A DNA stretch of 64,000 nt from DASQFQ01 sp038327685 (GCA_038327685.1 JBBQLH010000005.1:1-64000), one strand, 5' to 3'. Positions 1 to 7,968 are shown, counted from the stretch's first letter. Notes: generated by a model from the letters alone, not told the origin. Numbers and translations: made by a program.

Positions 1-2
1 AG

Positions 3-278
3 CACGAGGGCGACACGACGACGCCGACCGAGACCGCCGGCGCGACGGAGCAGCCCCGCGGCGCGCTCCCGCCCGGCGAGACCGCCCCGCCCGCGCAGAC
101 GACGCCGACCCCGTCGCCGCAGCCCTCGCCGGCGCCCTCCCCCTCGCCGCAGCCCAGCCCGACGCCCGGCCCGGTCGTGACGCCGACCCCGACGGCCGGC
201 GGCGACGATGACGGCGCGCCGATCGTCACGCCCGTGCCGGCGCCCTCCCCGAGCCCCCCGCAGCGCCCGAAGTTCTAG
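3..278 (+). CDS. C-terminal tail of a P/T/S-rich protein (5' truncated)
   Basis: An open frame enters from the window edge and ends at TAG 276-278. The 91 visible residues are almost all Pro, Thr, Ser, Ala and Gly, with repeats such as PSPAPSPSPQPSPTP and a short acidic GGDDDG stretch, ending QRPKF. This is a low-complexity extracellular-style tail as found on penicillin-binding proteins, surface proteins or Ser/Thr kinases. No catalytic domain is visible, so the function is unknown. It converges on csaA with almost no gap. Confidence 0.6.
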   Translation, partial: HEGDTTTPTETAGATEQPRGALPPGETAPPAQTTPTPSPQPSPAPSPSPQPSPTPGPVVTPTPTAGGDDDGAPIVTPVPAPSPSPPQRPKF

Positions 279-279
279 C

Positions 280-609
280 TCACTGGATGCGGGCGCCGAC
301 GGGGACGTCGGTGTCGGGGCGCAGCAGGATGATCTCCCCCGCCTCGTTCGAGGCGCCGAGGCACAGCACCTCGGACATGAACGGCCCGATCTGGCGCGGC
401 GGGAAGTTGACCACCGCGACCACGCGCCGGCCCTCGAGCTCGTCGCGGGCGTAGTTGGTGATCTGCGCCGAAGAGCGCTTGACGCCGATCTCCGGCCCGA
501 AGTCGATCGTCAGCTTCCACGCCGGCTTGCGCGCCTGCGGGAAGTCGTCGACCGCCGTCACGACGCCGACGCGCATGTCGACGGCGAGGAACTGGTCGAA
601 GTCGATCAT
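280..609 (-). CDS. csaA: CsaA-like tRNA-binding domain protein
   Basis: A 109-residue single-domain protein of the size and pattern of CsaA. It starts FLAVDMRVGVV, the OB-fold beta-1 signature of the EMAP/Trbp111 tRNA-binding family, and carries the typical central AQITNYARDEL and VVAVVNFPPRQIGPF segments. CsaA proteins form dimers, bind tRNA-like structures and have been described as secretion chaperones. Its ATG overlaps the TGA of the upstream R2-type gene (ATGA), so the two are probably translationally coupled. Confidence 0.9.
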   Translation of the reverse strand: MIDFDQFLAVDMRVGVVTAVDDFPQARKPAWKLTIDFGPEIGVKRSSAQITNYARDELEGRRVVAVVNFPPRQIGPFMSEVLCLGASNEAGEIILLRPDTDVPVGARIQ

Positions 610-1544
610 GCGGCGACGAGGCCGATGACCTTCATGCGCCGCTCGAGCGCCTTCATCGCGAATGCGCGGGTCTCGGCGACGGAGACGCCGAACAGCGTCT
701 GCTCGTCATCGTCGCCGCCCTCCATCCAGGGCGGGCGCAGGACCGCGTCGGCGACCGGCGCGACCTCGGCCAGCGTGCGCTGGATCGCGGCGAGGTGGCG
801 CTCGTCGCGGTGCACCATGTCGCGCAGGAAGCGCGCGCCGAACGCGACGTGGCGGTGCTCGTCGCGCGCCACGCGCGTGAAGCCCTCGACGAAGCCCGGC
901 AGCGTCCCCACCCGCTCATTGAAGTCCATGATGAAGTGCTGGCCGGTCAGGGCGAGCATGCCCTCGATGACCATGTGGTAGAGCGTCACCGCCTCGACCA
1001 GCGTCTCCGTGTCCTCGGGCTCGACCGCCAGCCGGTCCACGCGCGAGTGCAGCATCTCGTCGAAGAGGACGCCGAACTCGCGGTTGATGTACTGCGCGTT
1101 CTCCTCGAGGCGGTCCTGCAGGTTGTCGGACTCGAGCACGCCGACCTCGGCGTAGAAGCGGTCGAAGAACGCGACGTGGCGCGCCTCGTCGGCGATCTGC
1201 GTGCACAGGAAGATGCGCATGTCCTCGTCGGGGACCGCCCGCATCATCGGGCCGAGCTCGGCCGCCACGCGCTGCTCGCCGATGAAGAACGACGACAGCC
1301 CGTACATGCGCTGGAAGCGCTCCTCGGCGTCGATGCGCTCGTGCCAGTCGATCCGGTCCTGGCTGAAGTCGATGTCCTGCGTGGCCCAGTGCTGGCGCTC
1401 CCACAGCTCGTAGAGCTGCTGGTAGCCGAGCAGCTGCGACTCGCCGCGGTCGGCCGAGGAGAGCAGCGCGGGGTCGCTGGTGGCCTGGTAGTCGGTGCGA
1501 TCCGTGCGCTGGAGGCGCTCGGCGTAGGGGGCGGTGTCGGACAT
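606..1544 (-). CDS. Ferritin-like diiron protein, ribonucleotide-reductase R2-like family
   Basis: 312 residues, mostly helical. The diiron ligand pattern can be read as E90, E120-x-x-H123 (DEARH), E194 (IEG) and E229-x-x-H232 (DEHRH), which is the R2/R2lox-type arrangement. No large subunit (nrdA/nrdE) is nearby, so a classical class I reductase role is unlikely. An oxidase of the R2-like ligand-binding type is possible. The protein is a paralogue of the gene at 57807-59069, sharing the YQxLYxxWE N-terminus and both ExxH sites. Upstream partner of csaA through an ATGA overlap. Confidence 0.8.
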   Translation of the reverse strand: MSDTAPYAERLQRTDRTDYQATSDPALLSSADRGESQLLGYQQLYELWERQHWATQDIDFSQDRIDWHERIDAEERFQRMYGLSSFFIGEQRVAAELGPMMRAVPDEDMRIFLCTQIADEARHVAFFDRFYAEVGVLESDNLQDRLEENAQYINREFGVLFDEMLHSRVDRLAVEPEDTETLVEAVTLYHMVIEGMLALTGQHFIMDFNERVGTLPGFVEGFTRVARDEHRHVAFGARFLRDMVHRDERHLAAIQRTLAEVAPVADAVLRPPWMEGGDDDEQTLFGVSVAETRAFAMKALERRMKVIGLVAA

Positions 1545-1619
1545 GGGGGGACCCTACCGCCCTCCTGGCTGGCTGGCCAACCTAAGGTTCGCTGCGCAGG
1601 GCGATCAGCGTCGCGCGGG

Positions 1620-1895
1620 TCACTCGCCGACCGAGAAGAGCGCCTCGAGGTCGTGCTTGGAGAACACCTCGAAGGCGACCATCGTGTACGTGCGCTTGAT
1701 GCCCTCGATCTGCGCGAGCCGGCCCGTGATCAGCGGTGCGAGCTCTTCCTGGTGCCGCACCCGCACGACCGCGACGAAGTCCCACTCGCCGGTGACGGAG
1801 TAAGCCTCGGCGACGCCCTCGACGTCTGCCAGCGCACCGCCGAGCGCCGGCATCGCCGAGCGCTCGGCCTCGATCAGGACGATCGCGTGGGTCAC
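1620..1895 (-). CDS. Lrp/AsnC ligand-binding (RAM) domain protein
   Basis: A stand-alone 91-residue RAM domain: alternating strand/helix pattern with VEGVAEAYSVTGEWDFVAVV and a second repeat IEGIKRTYTMVAFEV. It has no helix-turn-helix, so it is a SAM (stand-alone RAM) protein of the kind that binds amino acids or modulates partner regulators. The GTG start overlaps the TGA of the upstream UPF0173 hydrolase (GTGA), so the two are likely co-translated. Confidence 0.8.
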   Translation of the reverse strand: MTHAIVLIEAERSAMPALGGALADVEGVAEAYSVTGEWDFVAVVRVRHQEELAPLITGRLAQIEGIKRTYTMVAFEVFSKHDLEALFSVGE

Positions 1896-2578
1896 GCGGA
1901 GTGCGTCTCGCCCGGCGCCAGGATCACGACCTTCGCGCTCGTCTGGGACTCGACGTCGGCCTTAAACGCCTCGGCGTCGGTCTCGATCGGCGGGAACGTG
2001 TCGTAGTGGACCGGGATCACGACGCCCGGGTTGATGAACTCGACGGCGGTGACGGCGTCGTGGCGGTCCATCGTGTAGTGGCCGCCGATCGGCACGAGCG
2101 CGACGTCGACCTTGTCGCCGCGGCGCGAGATCAGCTGCAGGTCGGAGAACAGGGCGGTGTCGCCGACGTGGTACACGAGCGTGCCGCCGATGTGGATCAG
2201 CAGCCCCGCCGGGGTGTTGACCTGGCCCTTGGGCGTCGTCGAGGTGTGCCAGGCCGGCACGAGCTTGACCCAGCCCCAGTCGAAGGTGACGGTGCCGCCG
2301 AGGTTGGGATCGAAGACGTTCTCGACGCCCTCCTCGCCGATCTCCCCGGCGACCTCGGTGATCGCGACGACGGTCGCGCCGGTGCGCTTGGCGATCTCGA
2401 TCGTGTCGCCGTAGTGGTCCTGATGGCCGTGGGTGAGGAAGATGTGGGTCGGCTCGAGCTCCGAGGCCTCGACGGTGATCTTCGGGTTGCCGGTGATGAA
2501 CGGGTCCACGAGCACGGTCGTGTCGCCGGACTTGAGCTCCACGGCCGCGTGGGCCAGGAAGCGGATGTCCACTGCCAT
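1892..2578 (-). CDS. UPF0173 metal-dependent hydrolase (metallo-beta-lactamase fold)
   Basis: 228 residues, the full length of the UPF0173/YtkL-like family. The zinc-binding HxHxDH motif is present as THGHQDHYGD at residues 49-58, with later ligands in HVGDTALFSD and PVHYDTFPPI. A cytosolic hydrolase of unknown substrate. It leads a short operon into the RAM-domain gene and lies 3 bases downstream of the 107-residue gene at 2582-2905. Confidence 0.88.
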   Translation of the reverse strand: MAVDIRFLAHAAVELKSGDTTVLVDPFITGNPKITVEASELEPTHIFLTHGHQDHYGDTIEIAKRTGATVVAITEVAGEIGEEGVENVFDPNLGGTVTFDWGWVKLVPAWHTSTTPKGQVNTPAGLLIHIGGTLVYHVGDTALFSDLQLISRRGDKVDVALVPIGGHYTMDRHDAVTAVEFINPGVVIPVHYDTFPPIETDAEAFKADVESQTSAKVVILAPGETHSA

Positions 2579-2581
2579 CGG

Positions 2582-2905
2582 TCAGTCTCCTTCGGTCGGA
2601 TCCATGAGCAGGTGGGCCAGTTCGTACCCCACGGCCACGCCGATGAGCATGCTCACGCCGGTCTCCTCGGCGATCAGCGTCCGTACGGCGCGCAGACGCT
2701 CGTCGGGGTCGGCGATGCCGGCGGCCCTGAGGACCTCGGCCTGGTGGGCCGAGCCGAACCAGTCGGCCGAGTCGAGCGCCTGGTTGAGGATGCCCTGGAG
2801 CTGCGGCGCGGCGCTCGCCACCAGGCGCTGCGCCTCCTCGAGGCGGCCCGGCTCGCTGAGCGACTCGACGGCGGCCTCGATCTGCGCGTCGGTGTACTGC
2901 GGCAC
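2582..2905 (-). CDS. Conserved small hypothetical protein
   Basis: 107 residues from a GTG at 2905, starting VPQYTDAQIEAAVESLSEP. Mostly amphipathic helices, with an acidic end (MDPTEGD). I do not recognise the family. The start was chosen because residues after this GTG look coding while upstream sequence is antisense to selD. The frame stays open far upstream, but that is a high-GC antisense effect. Divergent from selD with a 21-base gap, so the two promoters must lie in each other's coding region or be leaderless. Confidence 0.65.
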   Translation of the reverse strand: MPQYTDAQIEAAVESLSEPGRLEEAQRLVASAAPQLQGILNQALDSADWFGSAHQAEVLRAAGIADPDERLRAVRTLIAEETGVSMLIGVAVGYELAHLLMDPTEGD

Positions 2906-2926
2906 GGCCGGGCATGATAGGTCGCG

Positions 2927-3931
2927 ATGCCTCCCGCGCTGACCTCCCTGTCGCACGGCGCCGGCTGCGGCTGCAAGCTGTCGGCCGCCGACCTGCGCCC
3001 GATCGTGGCGGGGCTGCCGCGCTCCGGCGACCCGCGCGTGCTCGTGGCCACCGACACGGCCGACGACGCCGGCGTCGTGAAGCTCACCGATGAGCTGGCG
3101 ATCGTGCAGACCGCCGACTTCTTCACGCCGATCGTCGACGACCCCTACGCGTTCGGGCGCATCGCCGCCACCAACGCGCTCTCCGACATCTACGCGATGG
3201 GCGGCGTGCCGGTCTCCGCGCTCAACCTCGTCGCCTATCCGCTCGCGACGCTGGGGCCGGAGATCCTCGCCGAGATCCTGCGCGGCGGGGCCGACGCGGT
3301 CGCCGCCGCGGGCGCGAGCGTGGTCGGCGGCCATTCGATCGACGACCCCGAGCCCAAGTACGGGCTCGCCGTCTGCGGCACCGTGCATCCGGACCGCGTG
3401 CTCACGAACGCGGGCGGCCGTGCCGGCGACACGCTCGTCCTGACCAAGCCGCTCGGCGCGGGCGCGGTCGCCACCGCGATCAAGCGCGGGCTCGCCAGCG
3501 ACGCGCTCGTGGCGCGTGCGGTGGAGGTCATGACGACGCTGAACGACCGCGGCGCCGAGGAGGCTCGCGCCGCGGGCGCGCACGCGCTCACGGACGTCAC
3601 CGGCTTCGGCCTGCTCGGCCACCTGCACGAGCTGGCCGAGGCGAGCGGGCTCGCGGCCGAGATCGACGCCGCCGCGGTCCCCGCCATCGACGGCGTGCTC
3701 GACCTGCTGGCCGGCGAGGAGGCGCTCGCGGGCGGCTCGAGGCGCAACCGCGCGGACGCCGAGCGCTTCACGACCTGGGCGGACCGTGTCGGAGAGCCGC
3801 GCCGGCGGTTGCTGTGCGACGCGATGACGAGCGGCGGCCTGCTCGCCGCGATCCCGTCGGGCGCGGCGATGGAGGGCGCGGCGATCGGCCGGCTCGTCGC
3901 CGGCGAGCCGGGGACGATCGCCGTGCGCTAG
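2927..3931 (+). CDS. selD: Selenide, water dikinase (selenophosphate synthase)
   Basis: 334 residues. Makes selenophosphate from selenide and ATP, the selenium donor for selenocysteine and selenouridine. The active-site loop SHGAGCGCK lies at residues 9-17, with Cys14 and Lys17 matching E. coli Cys17 and Lys20. The position is a cysteine codon (TGC), not TGA. Further family motifs are DFFTPIVDDPYAFGRIAA, VVGGHSIDDPEPKYGL and DVTGFGLLGHLHE. No selA, selB, selU or tRNA-Sec is visible in the window, so the downstream use of selenophosphate cannot be told here. Confidence 0.95.
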   Translation: MPPALTSLSHGAGCGCKLSAADLRPIVAGLPRSGDPRVLVATDTADDAGVVKLTDELAIVQTADFFTPIVDDPYAFGRIAATNALSDIYAMGGVPVSALNLVAYPLATLGPEILAEILRGGADAVAAAGASVVGGHSIDDPEPKYGLAVCGTVHPDRVLTNAGGRAGDTLVLTKPLGAGAVATAIKRGLASDALVARAVEVMTTLNDRGAEEARAAGAHALTDVTGFGLLGHLHELAEASGLAAEIDAAAVPAIDGVLDLLAGEEALAGGSRRNRADAERFTTWADRVGEPRRRLLCDAMTSGGLLAAIPSGAAMEGAAIGRLVAGEPGTIAVR

Positions 3932-3955
3932 CTCGAGCTCAGGCCGAGCTCGAGC
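3931..3955 (+). terminator. Hairpin at the selD stop codon
   Basis: GCTCGAGCTC and GAGCTCGAGC form a perfect 10-bp inverted repeat around a 5-base loop (AGGCC), starting on the last base of the selD TAG. There is no T-run, as is usual for high-GC actinobacterial terminators. It probably ends selD transcription. Confidence 0.6.
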
Positions 3956-3959
3956 GGAC

Positions 3960-4105
3960 GCGAGTACGGCCGGCTCCGGAGCCGCGGCCGCCGCGAGCAG
4001 CGTGGCCGTGAAGCCGAGCGACCCGGTCATCTCCAGGATCTCCTCGCTGACCATCATCTTGACGTAGCCGCTGACCTGGCGGGCGCCGTCCCGGTTCACG
4101 GTCAA
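3960..4105 (-). other. Possible small ORF or gene remnant, minus strand
   Basis: Between selD and the rhomboid-like gene, the minus strand from TTG 4105 or GTG 4099 reads about 45 codons with strong G/C third-position bias, including SGYVKMMVSEEILEMTGSLG and an alanine-rich end. There is no in-frame stop before it runs antisense into selD, and no clear ribosome site. It may be the remains of a gene cut by rearrangement, or chance. I do not recognise the sequence. Confidence 0.25.
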
Positions 4106-4144
4106 TGAACGCGTCGGGCGATCGCTTGTCGGCGAGTGAGCCCG

Positions 4145-4912
4145 CTAGCGCTGCGGGACGCGCGCGAGCACGAGGCCGAGCAGGATGCCCGCGACGCCGC
4201 CGCCGAGGCCGGCGAGCGAATGCGGCTCGACCGTGGCCAGCGGGAGCAGCACGAGCACCACCGCGATCGCGAGCACGCCGAGGAGGTCCGCGTCGTCCTC
4301 CTCACCGCGGCGGCGCGCCAGCACGTCGCGCATGGTCCAGGCGGCGAGCAGCGCGAGCGCCGAGGAGTTCGCGCCGATCGTGCCCGCGTGGGAGTCGACC
4401 GCCAGCACGAGCGCCGAGCCCGCGAGGCCGCCGACGAAGAACACGAGCAGCGGCGCCCATATCCCGTGGCGGCGCTCGAGCAGCCAGCCGAAGAGGAAGA
4501 TCGTGCCGAGCGCGGCGAGCTCGTAGCCGGTCGAGACGACGTAGAGGAAGAGCTGCGTGACGAGCGTCCAGTACTTCCCGTCGAGCGGGCTCAGGGCCAC
4601 CAGGTCGGCGAGGTGGCTGAGGTTCACGAGGCCCGAGCGGAACGCGAGCGACGCGAGCACCGAGACGAGGACGAGCGAGATCGTTGCGTAGGGCCGGCGG
4701 TCGGCGCGGACGCCGGGGATCTCGCCGGGCTTCAGGCGGGTGAGCTTCGGCCGCTCGCGCCGGCGCGCGGCGCGCCGCGGCCCGCCCCCCTTCTCGAGCT
4801 TGGGTGCGCGCTTGCGCAGGCGCGTTCCGCAGTAAGGGCACTCCGTGATGTACGGCGACACCTCGGAGTTGCACTTCTTGCAGACGACGAAGAGCTCGGG
4901 TCCGCTTGCCAC
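4145..4912 (-). CDS. Zinc-ribbon rhomboid-like membrane protein
   Basis: 255 residues from GTG 4912 (a start at 4936 would add 8). An N-terminal zinc ribbon (CKKC...CPYCG) is followed by a basic linker and about six membrane segments in rhomboid order. The usual protease motif GxSG reads GANSSA, and the helix-6 region reads EPHSLAGLGGG with Ser where the catalytic His is expected. It may therefore be a proteolytically inactive rhomboid-like protein. Alone between selD and a GCS2-type gene. Confidence 0.65.
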   Translation of the reverse strand: MASGPELFVVCKKCNSEVSPYITECPYCGTRLRKRAPKLEKGGGPRRAARRRERPKLTRLKPGEIPGVRADRRPYATISLVLVSVLASLAFRSGLVNLSHLADLVALSPLDGKYWTLVTQLFLYVVSTGYELAALGTIFLFGWLLERRHGIWAPLLVFFVGGLAGSALVLAVDSHAGTIGANSSALALLAAWTMRDVLARRRGEEDDADLLGVLAIAVVLVLLPLATVEPHSLAGLGGGVAGILLGLVLARVPQR

Positions 4913-4957
4913 GCCCTCGATTCTACGCGCCCGCAAAGGCCCGCCCGGGAGGTTCCC

Positions 4958-6073
4958 CTACTCGGGCGCGGTGGCGGCCGCGATCTCGCGCACGACCTCG
5001 TGAAGATCGTGATTGGCCTCGAAGACGACCTGCTGGCGGGCGGCGCCGTTGCCGCCCTCGAGCAGGTCCACGATGCCCTCCATCTCGGCGGCCGAGCCGA
5101 GGTCCTGCGCGTGCTCTGCGAGCCGGTCGCAGACGCGCCGCGCGAGCGCCTTCGCCGGCACGCGCTCGAAGCTCGGGAGGTCGACGAGCTCGCCGTCGAG
5201 ACCGTGACGCGCCGCGATCCAGCGGTTCTCGTCGAGCATCTCGTAGGGATAGTCGGCGAGTGACTCGCCGGCCTCGAAGTGCTCCGCGAGCTCCTTGACC
5301 ATCGCCTGCGTCAGCGCCGCGAGCGCGAGCGTGTGCTCGACCCTCGTCTGCGCGTCCATCCCGCGGATCTCGACGGTCCCGAAGTTCGGGTGCGGCCGCA
5401 CGTCGTACCAGAGGTAGGTGTAGTCCTCGATCACCTTCGAGTCGACCATGAAGCCGATGCGGCGCTCGAAGTCGGCCCAGTCCTCGTAGGCGGGCGGCAT
5501 CCCGACGCGCGGGAACTGCCGGAAGATCGGCATGCGGGCGGACGCGAGCCCGGTCGCGTCGCCGCGCCAGAACGGCGAGTTGGCCGACAGCGCGAGCAGC
5601 AGGCCGGCGTGCACGCGCATCCCGTTGGCGACGTGGATCGCCTTGTCGGCGTCGTCGATCCCGACGTGGACGTGCAGGCCGAAGATGACCTCCTGGCGAG
5701 CGACGAAGCGCAGCATGTCGATCAGGTCGCGGTAGCGCGGGCGGGCCGAGATCCGCTGCTCCTCCCACAGCGAGAACGGATGGGTCCCGGCGGAGCCGAC
5801 CGTGAGGCCGCGGCGGGCGGCGACCTCGGCGACCTGCCGGCGGAGGCCGCGCAGCTCCGCGCCGGCCTCGCGCATGTCGCGGCAGGGCCGCGTCGCGATC
5901 TCGAGCACGGACTCGTGGAGCTCGGGCTTGATGTCCCCGGGCTCGTCGTCGCCGCCGCTGTCCTCCAGCAGCCCTTCGATCGCGTTGGCCAGCTCCCAGC
6001 TCTCCGGGTCGAGGATCATCAGCTCCTCCTCGATGCCCACGGTGAAGTTGGGGCCGGTGAAGTTCGGCTCCAC
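4958..6073 (-). CDS. Carboxylate-amine ligase, glutamate-cysteine ligase 2 (GCS2/YbdK) family
   Basis: 371 residues from GTG 6073. That start gives the typical N-terminus a few residues before the conserved GIEEELMILDP strand (residues 13-23) and leaves 55 bases to the divergent DUF2090 gene. An ATG at 6130 would add 19 untypical residues. Other family marks are LHVHVGIDDADKA, ANSPFWRGDATGLAS and TVEIRGMDAQT. Such enzymes ligate a carboxylate to an amine with ATP (weak gamma-glutamylcysteine synthesis in YbdK). The natural substrate is unknown. A longer relative is encoded at 54771-56246. Confidence 0.82.
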   Translation of the reverse strand: MEPNFTGPNFTVGIEEELMILDPESWELANAIEGLLEDSGGDDEPGDIKPELHESVLEIATRPCRDMREAGAELRGLRRQVAEVAARRGLTVGSAGTHPFSLWEEQRISARPRYRDLIDMLRFVARQEVIFGLHVHVGIDDADKAIHVANGMRVHAGLLLALSANSPFWRGDATGLASARMPIFRQFPRVGMPPAYEDWADFERRIGFMVDSKVIEDYTYLWYDVRPHPNFGTVEIRGMDAQTRVEHTLALAALTQAMVKELAEHFEAGESLADYPYEMLDENRWIAARHGLDGELVDLPSFERVPAKALARRVCDRLAEHAQDLGSAAEMEGIVDLLEGGNGAARQQVVFEANHDLHEVVREIAAATAPE

Positions 6074-6128
6074 GGCGCGGGAGGGTAGCCTGTGGACCGC
6101 CTCTCCCAGTCCGACAAAGGCGGTCCCC

Positions 6129-7055
6129 ATGGCCCTCGGTTATCACGGAAAGCTCTACATCCTCGCGTTCGACCACCGGGGCTCGTTCCAGAAGAAGATG
6201 TTCGGGATCGAGGGCGATCCGACGCCCGAGGAGACGGACACCATCTCCGACGCCAAGAAGCTGATCTACGAGGGCATGGAGATCGCGGTCGAGCGCGGCG
6301 TCGACGCCGAGGCGGCGGGCGTGCTGGTCGACGAGCAGTTCGGCTCGGACATCCCCAAGCTCGCCCGCGAGCACGGCCTCAAGCTGGCCCAGCCGGTCGA
6401 GAAGAGCGGCCAGGAGGAGTTCGACTTCCAGTACGACGAGGACTTCGGCAAGCACATCGAGGACAACGACCCGGACTTCTCCAAGGTCCTCGTGCGCCTC
6501 AACCCCGAGGGCGACGCGGAGATGAACGAGCGCCAAGCCGGGCGCCTCAAGGAGCTGGCCGACTGGCTGCACGAGCACGACCGCCTGTTCCTGTTCGAGC
6601 TGCTCGTACCCGCGACCGACGAGCAGCTCGAGTCCGTCGACGGCGACACCGACCGCTACGACGCCGAGCTGCGGCCCGAGCTGATGCGGCGGGCGATCGA
6701 GCAGATCCAGGACTACGGCATCGAGGTCGACATCTGGAAGATCGAGGGCGTCGACTCGCAGGAGGACGCCGAGATGCTGATCCGCCAGACGCGCTCCGGC
6801 GAGGGCCGCGAGAACGTCACCTCGGTCCTGCTCGGGCGCGGCGCCTCCGACGAGAAGGTCGACCACTGGCTGCAGCAGGCGGCGCCGGTGGAGGGCTTCA
6901 TCGGCTTCGCGATCGGCCGCTCGATCTGGTGGGACGCGCTCAAGGGCTTCCTCGACGAGGGCCTCGAGCGCCGCGCCGCCGCCGAGCAGGTGGCCGACAA
7001 CTACCTCCGCTTCATCAAGGTCTACGACGACGCGGAATCCTCAGCGCGCGTCTAG
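6129..7055 (+). CDS. DUF2090-family aldolase-like protein
   Basis: 308 residues starting MALGYHGKLYILAFDHRGSF. This is the start of the DUF2090 domain that forms the C-terminal, aldolase-like half of some IolC fusion proteins of inositol catabolism. Here it stands alone, with no inositol genes around. The FDHRGSF and GIEVDIWKIEGV segments suggest a TIM-barrel phosphosugar aldolase. The substrate is not known. Divergent from the GCS2-type ligase, with the promoters in the 55-base gap. Confidence 0.75.
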   Translation: MALGYHGKLYILAFDHRGSFQKKMFGIEGDPTPEETDTISDAKKLIYEGMEIAVERGVDAEAAGVLVDEQFGSDIPKLAREHGLKLAQPVEKSGQEEFDFQYDEDFGKHIEDNDPDFSKVLVRLNPEGDAEMNERQAGRLKELADWLHEHDRLFLFELLVPATDEQLESVDGDTDRYDAELRPELMRRAIEQIQDYGIEVDIWKIEGVDSQEDAEMLIRQTRSGEGRENVTSVLLGRGASDEKVDHWLQQAAPVEGFIGFAIGRSIWWDALKGFLDEGLERRAAAEQVADNYLRFIKVYDDAESSARV

Positions 7056-7116
7056 CTGCACCAAGACTGCAACAACTCGCCCGCGGCGCCGGGCGCCCGG
7101 CTAGCTTCGGGCGCCC

Positions 7117-7617
7117 ATGTCCCGCGCGCGTCTCGTCCTCGCTCTCGCCGCCGTCGTGGCACTGGCACTGGCCGGGCGCGAGGTGGCCGCGCCCGACGGC
7201 CCGCCCGGCGTCGGCCGGGTGGTGCGCGTGGTCGACGGCGACACGATCCAGGTCGAGCTCGACGGCCGGCGCGAGAAGGTGCGCTACATCGGCGTCGACA
7301 CGCCGGAGTCGGTCAAGCCGGGCACGCCGGTCCAGTGCTTCGCGAAGCGCGCGAGCGCGTTCAACCACCACCTCGTGGCCGGCGAGCGCGTGCGGCTCGT
7401 GCCCGACGCCGAGGCCCGCGACCGCTACGGGCGGCTGCTCGCTTACGTCTATCGCGCGTCCGACGGCCTGTTCGTCAACGCCGCGCTCGTGCGCCACGGC
7501 TACGCCCACACCATGACGATCCCGCCCAACGTCGCGCACGCCGGGGAGTTCCACCGGCTGGCGTCGGCCGCCCACCACGCAGGGCGTGGGCTGTGGTCGG
7601 CTTGTCGATCGTCATAA
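7117..7617 (+). CDS. Secreted thermonuclease-family (SNase) protein
   Basis: 166 residues with an N-terminal hydrophobic signal (residues 5-20). The SNase fold is clear: VVDGDTIQV at 38-46, then the catalytic set R57 (VRYIGVDTPE), E64 and R106 (RYGRLLAYVY). These match Arg35, Glu43 and Arg87 of staphylococcal nuclease, so it should be active. It cleaves DNA/RNA outside the membrane. Two cysteines (CF at 74, C near the end) could form a disulphide. Confidence 0.85.
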   Translation: MSRARLVLALAAVVALALAGREVAAPDGPPGVGRVVRVVDGDTIQVELDGRREKVRYIGVDTPESVKPGTPVQCFAKRASAFNHHLVAGERVRLVPDAEARDRYGRLLAYVYRASDGLFVNAALVRHGYAHTMTIPPNVAHAGEFHRLASAAHHAGRGLWSACRSS

Positions 7618-7633
7618 CATCACCGGCTTGTCC

Positions 7634-7873
7634 ATGCGCATGCGCCAGAGCCTGGCCGACATCGAAGCGGCCTTCGTCGAGGAGATCGAGTCCGATCGCG
7701 AACGCCGCGAACGCCTGCAGCGGCAGGCGATCCGCCGCACCCGCGTCCGGCACCGCGAGCGCGCGCACAAGCGCGGCTCGCTGCGCTTCTGGCTCGTCCT
7801 GCTCACGCTCATCTCGACCGCGGTCGTCGTGACGATCGCGATGTTCGAGACGCTGTATTACGTGATGGGCTAG
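7634..7873 (+). CDS. Small membrane protein, unknown
   Basis: 79 residues from ATG 7634 (a second ATG at 7640). The first half is highly charged and helical, with IESDRERRERLQRQAIRRTR. A single membrane segment follows (FWLVLLTLISTAVVVTIAMF), and the protein ends at YYVMG. Unrecognised. Repeat copy A begins on the base after its TAG stop. Confidence 0.6.
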   Translation: MRMRQSLADIEAAFVEEIESDRERRERLQRQAIRRTRVRHRERAHKRGSLRFWLVLLTLISTAVVVTIAMFETLYYVMG

Positions 7874-7968
7874 CTACGTCGCCGAAGGCGAGTCCGACGG
7901 AGTCAGGCCTTCAAGCGGCGAAACCCGAGGAGCGGTCTGGACGCAGTCGACTCGCCTGACAGGCGAAA
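7874..7968. repeat. Palindromic repeat element, copy A
   Basis: Read on the minus strand it begins TTTCGCCTGTCAGGCGAGTC and ends GACTCGCCTTCGGCGACGTA, matching copies B (10441-10522) and C (16794-16845). It holds a hairpin TCGCCTG/CAGGCGA, a second hairpin TCGCC/GGCGA, and an outer pairing GGCGAGTC/GACTCGCC. In B and C the last base pair of that outer stem is T-A. Here it is C-G, a compensatory change. The middle is longer than in C. Confidence 0.75.

Noticed and set aside
606..1544. Class I ribonucleotide reductase beta subunit nrdB/nrdF
   Set aside because: Diiron ligands are present, but no nrdA/nrdE lies nearby and overall similarity fits the R2-like group better.
2582..4105. 507-residue minus-strand open frame covering selD
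   Set aside because: The middle is antisense to selD in the codon-aligned frame, where stops are rare in GC-rich DNA. Only the last 107 codons look like a gene.
3932..4144. Possible tRNA-Sec beside selD
   Set aside because: I could not form the long acceptor/T-arm and extended variable arm of tRNA-Sec, and there is no TCA anticodon loop in place.
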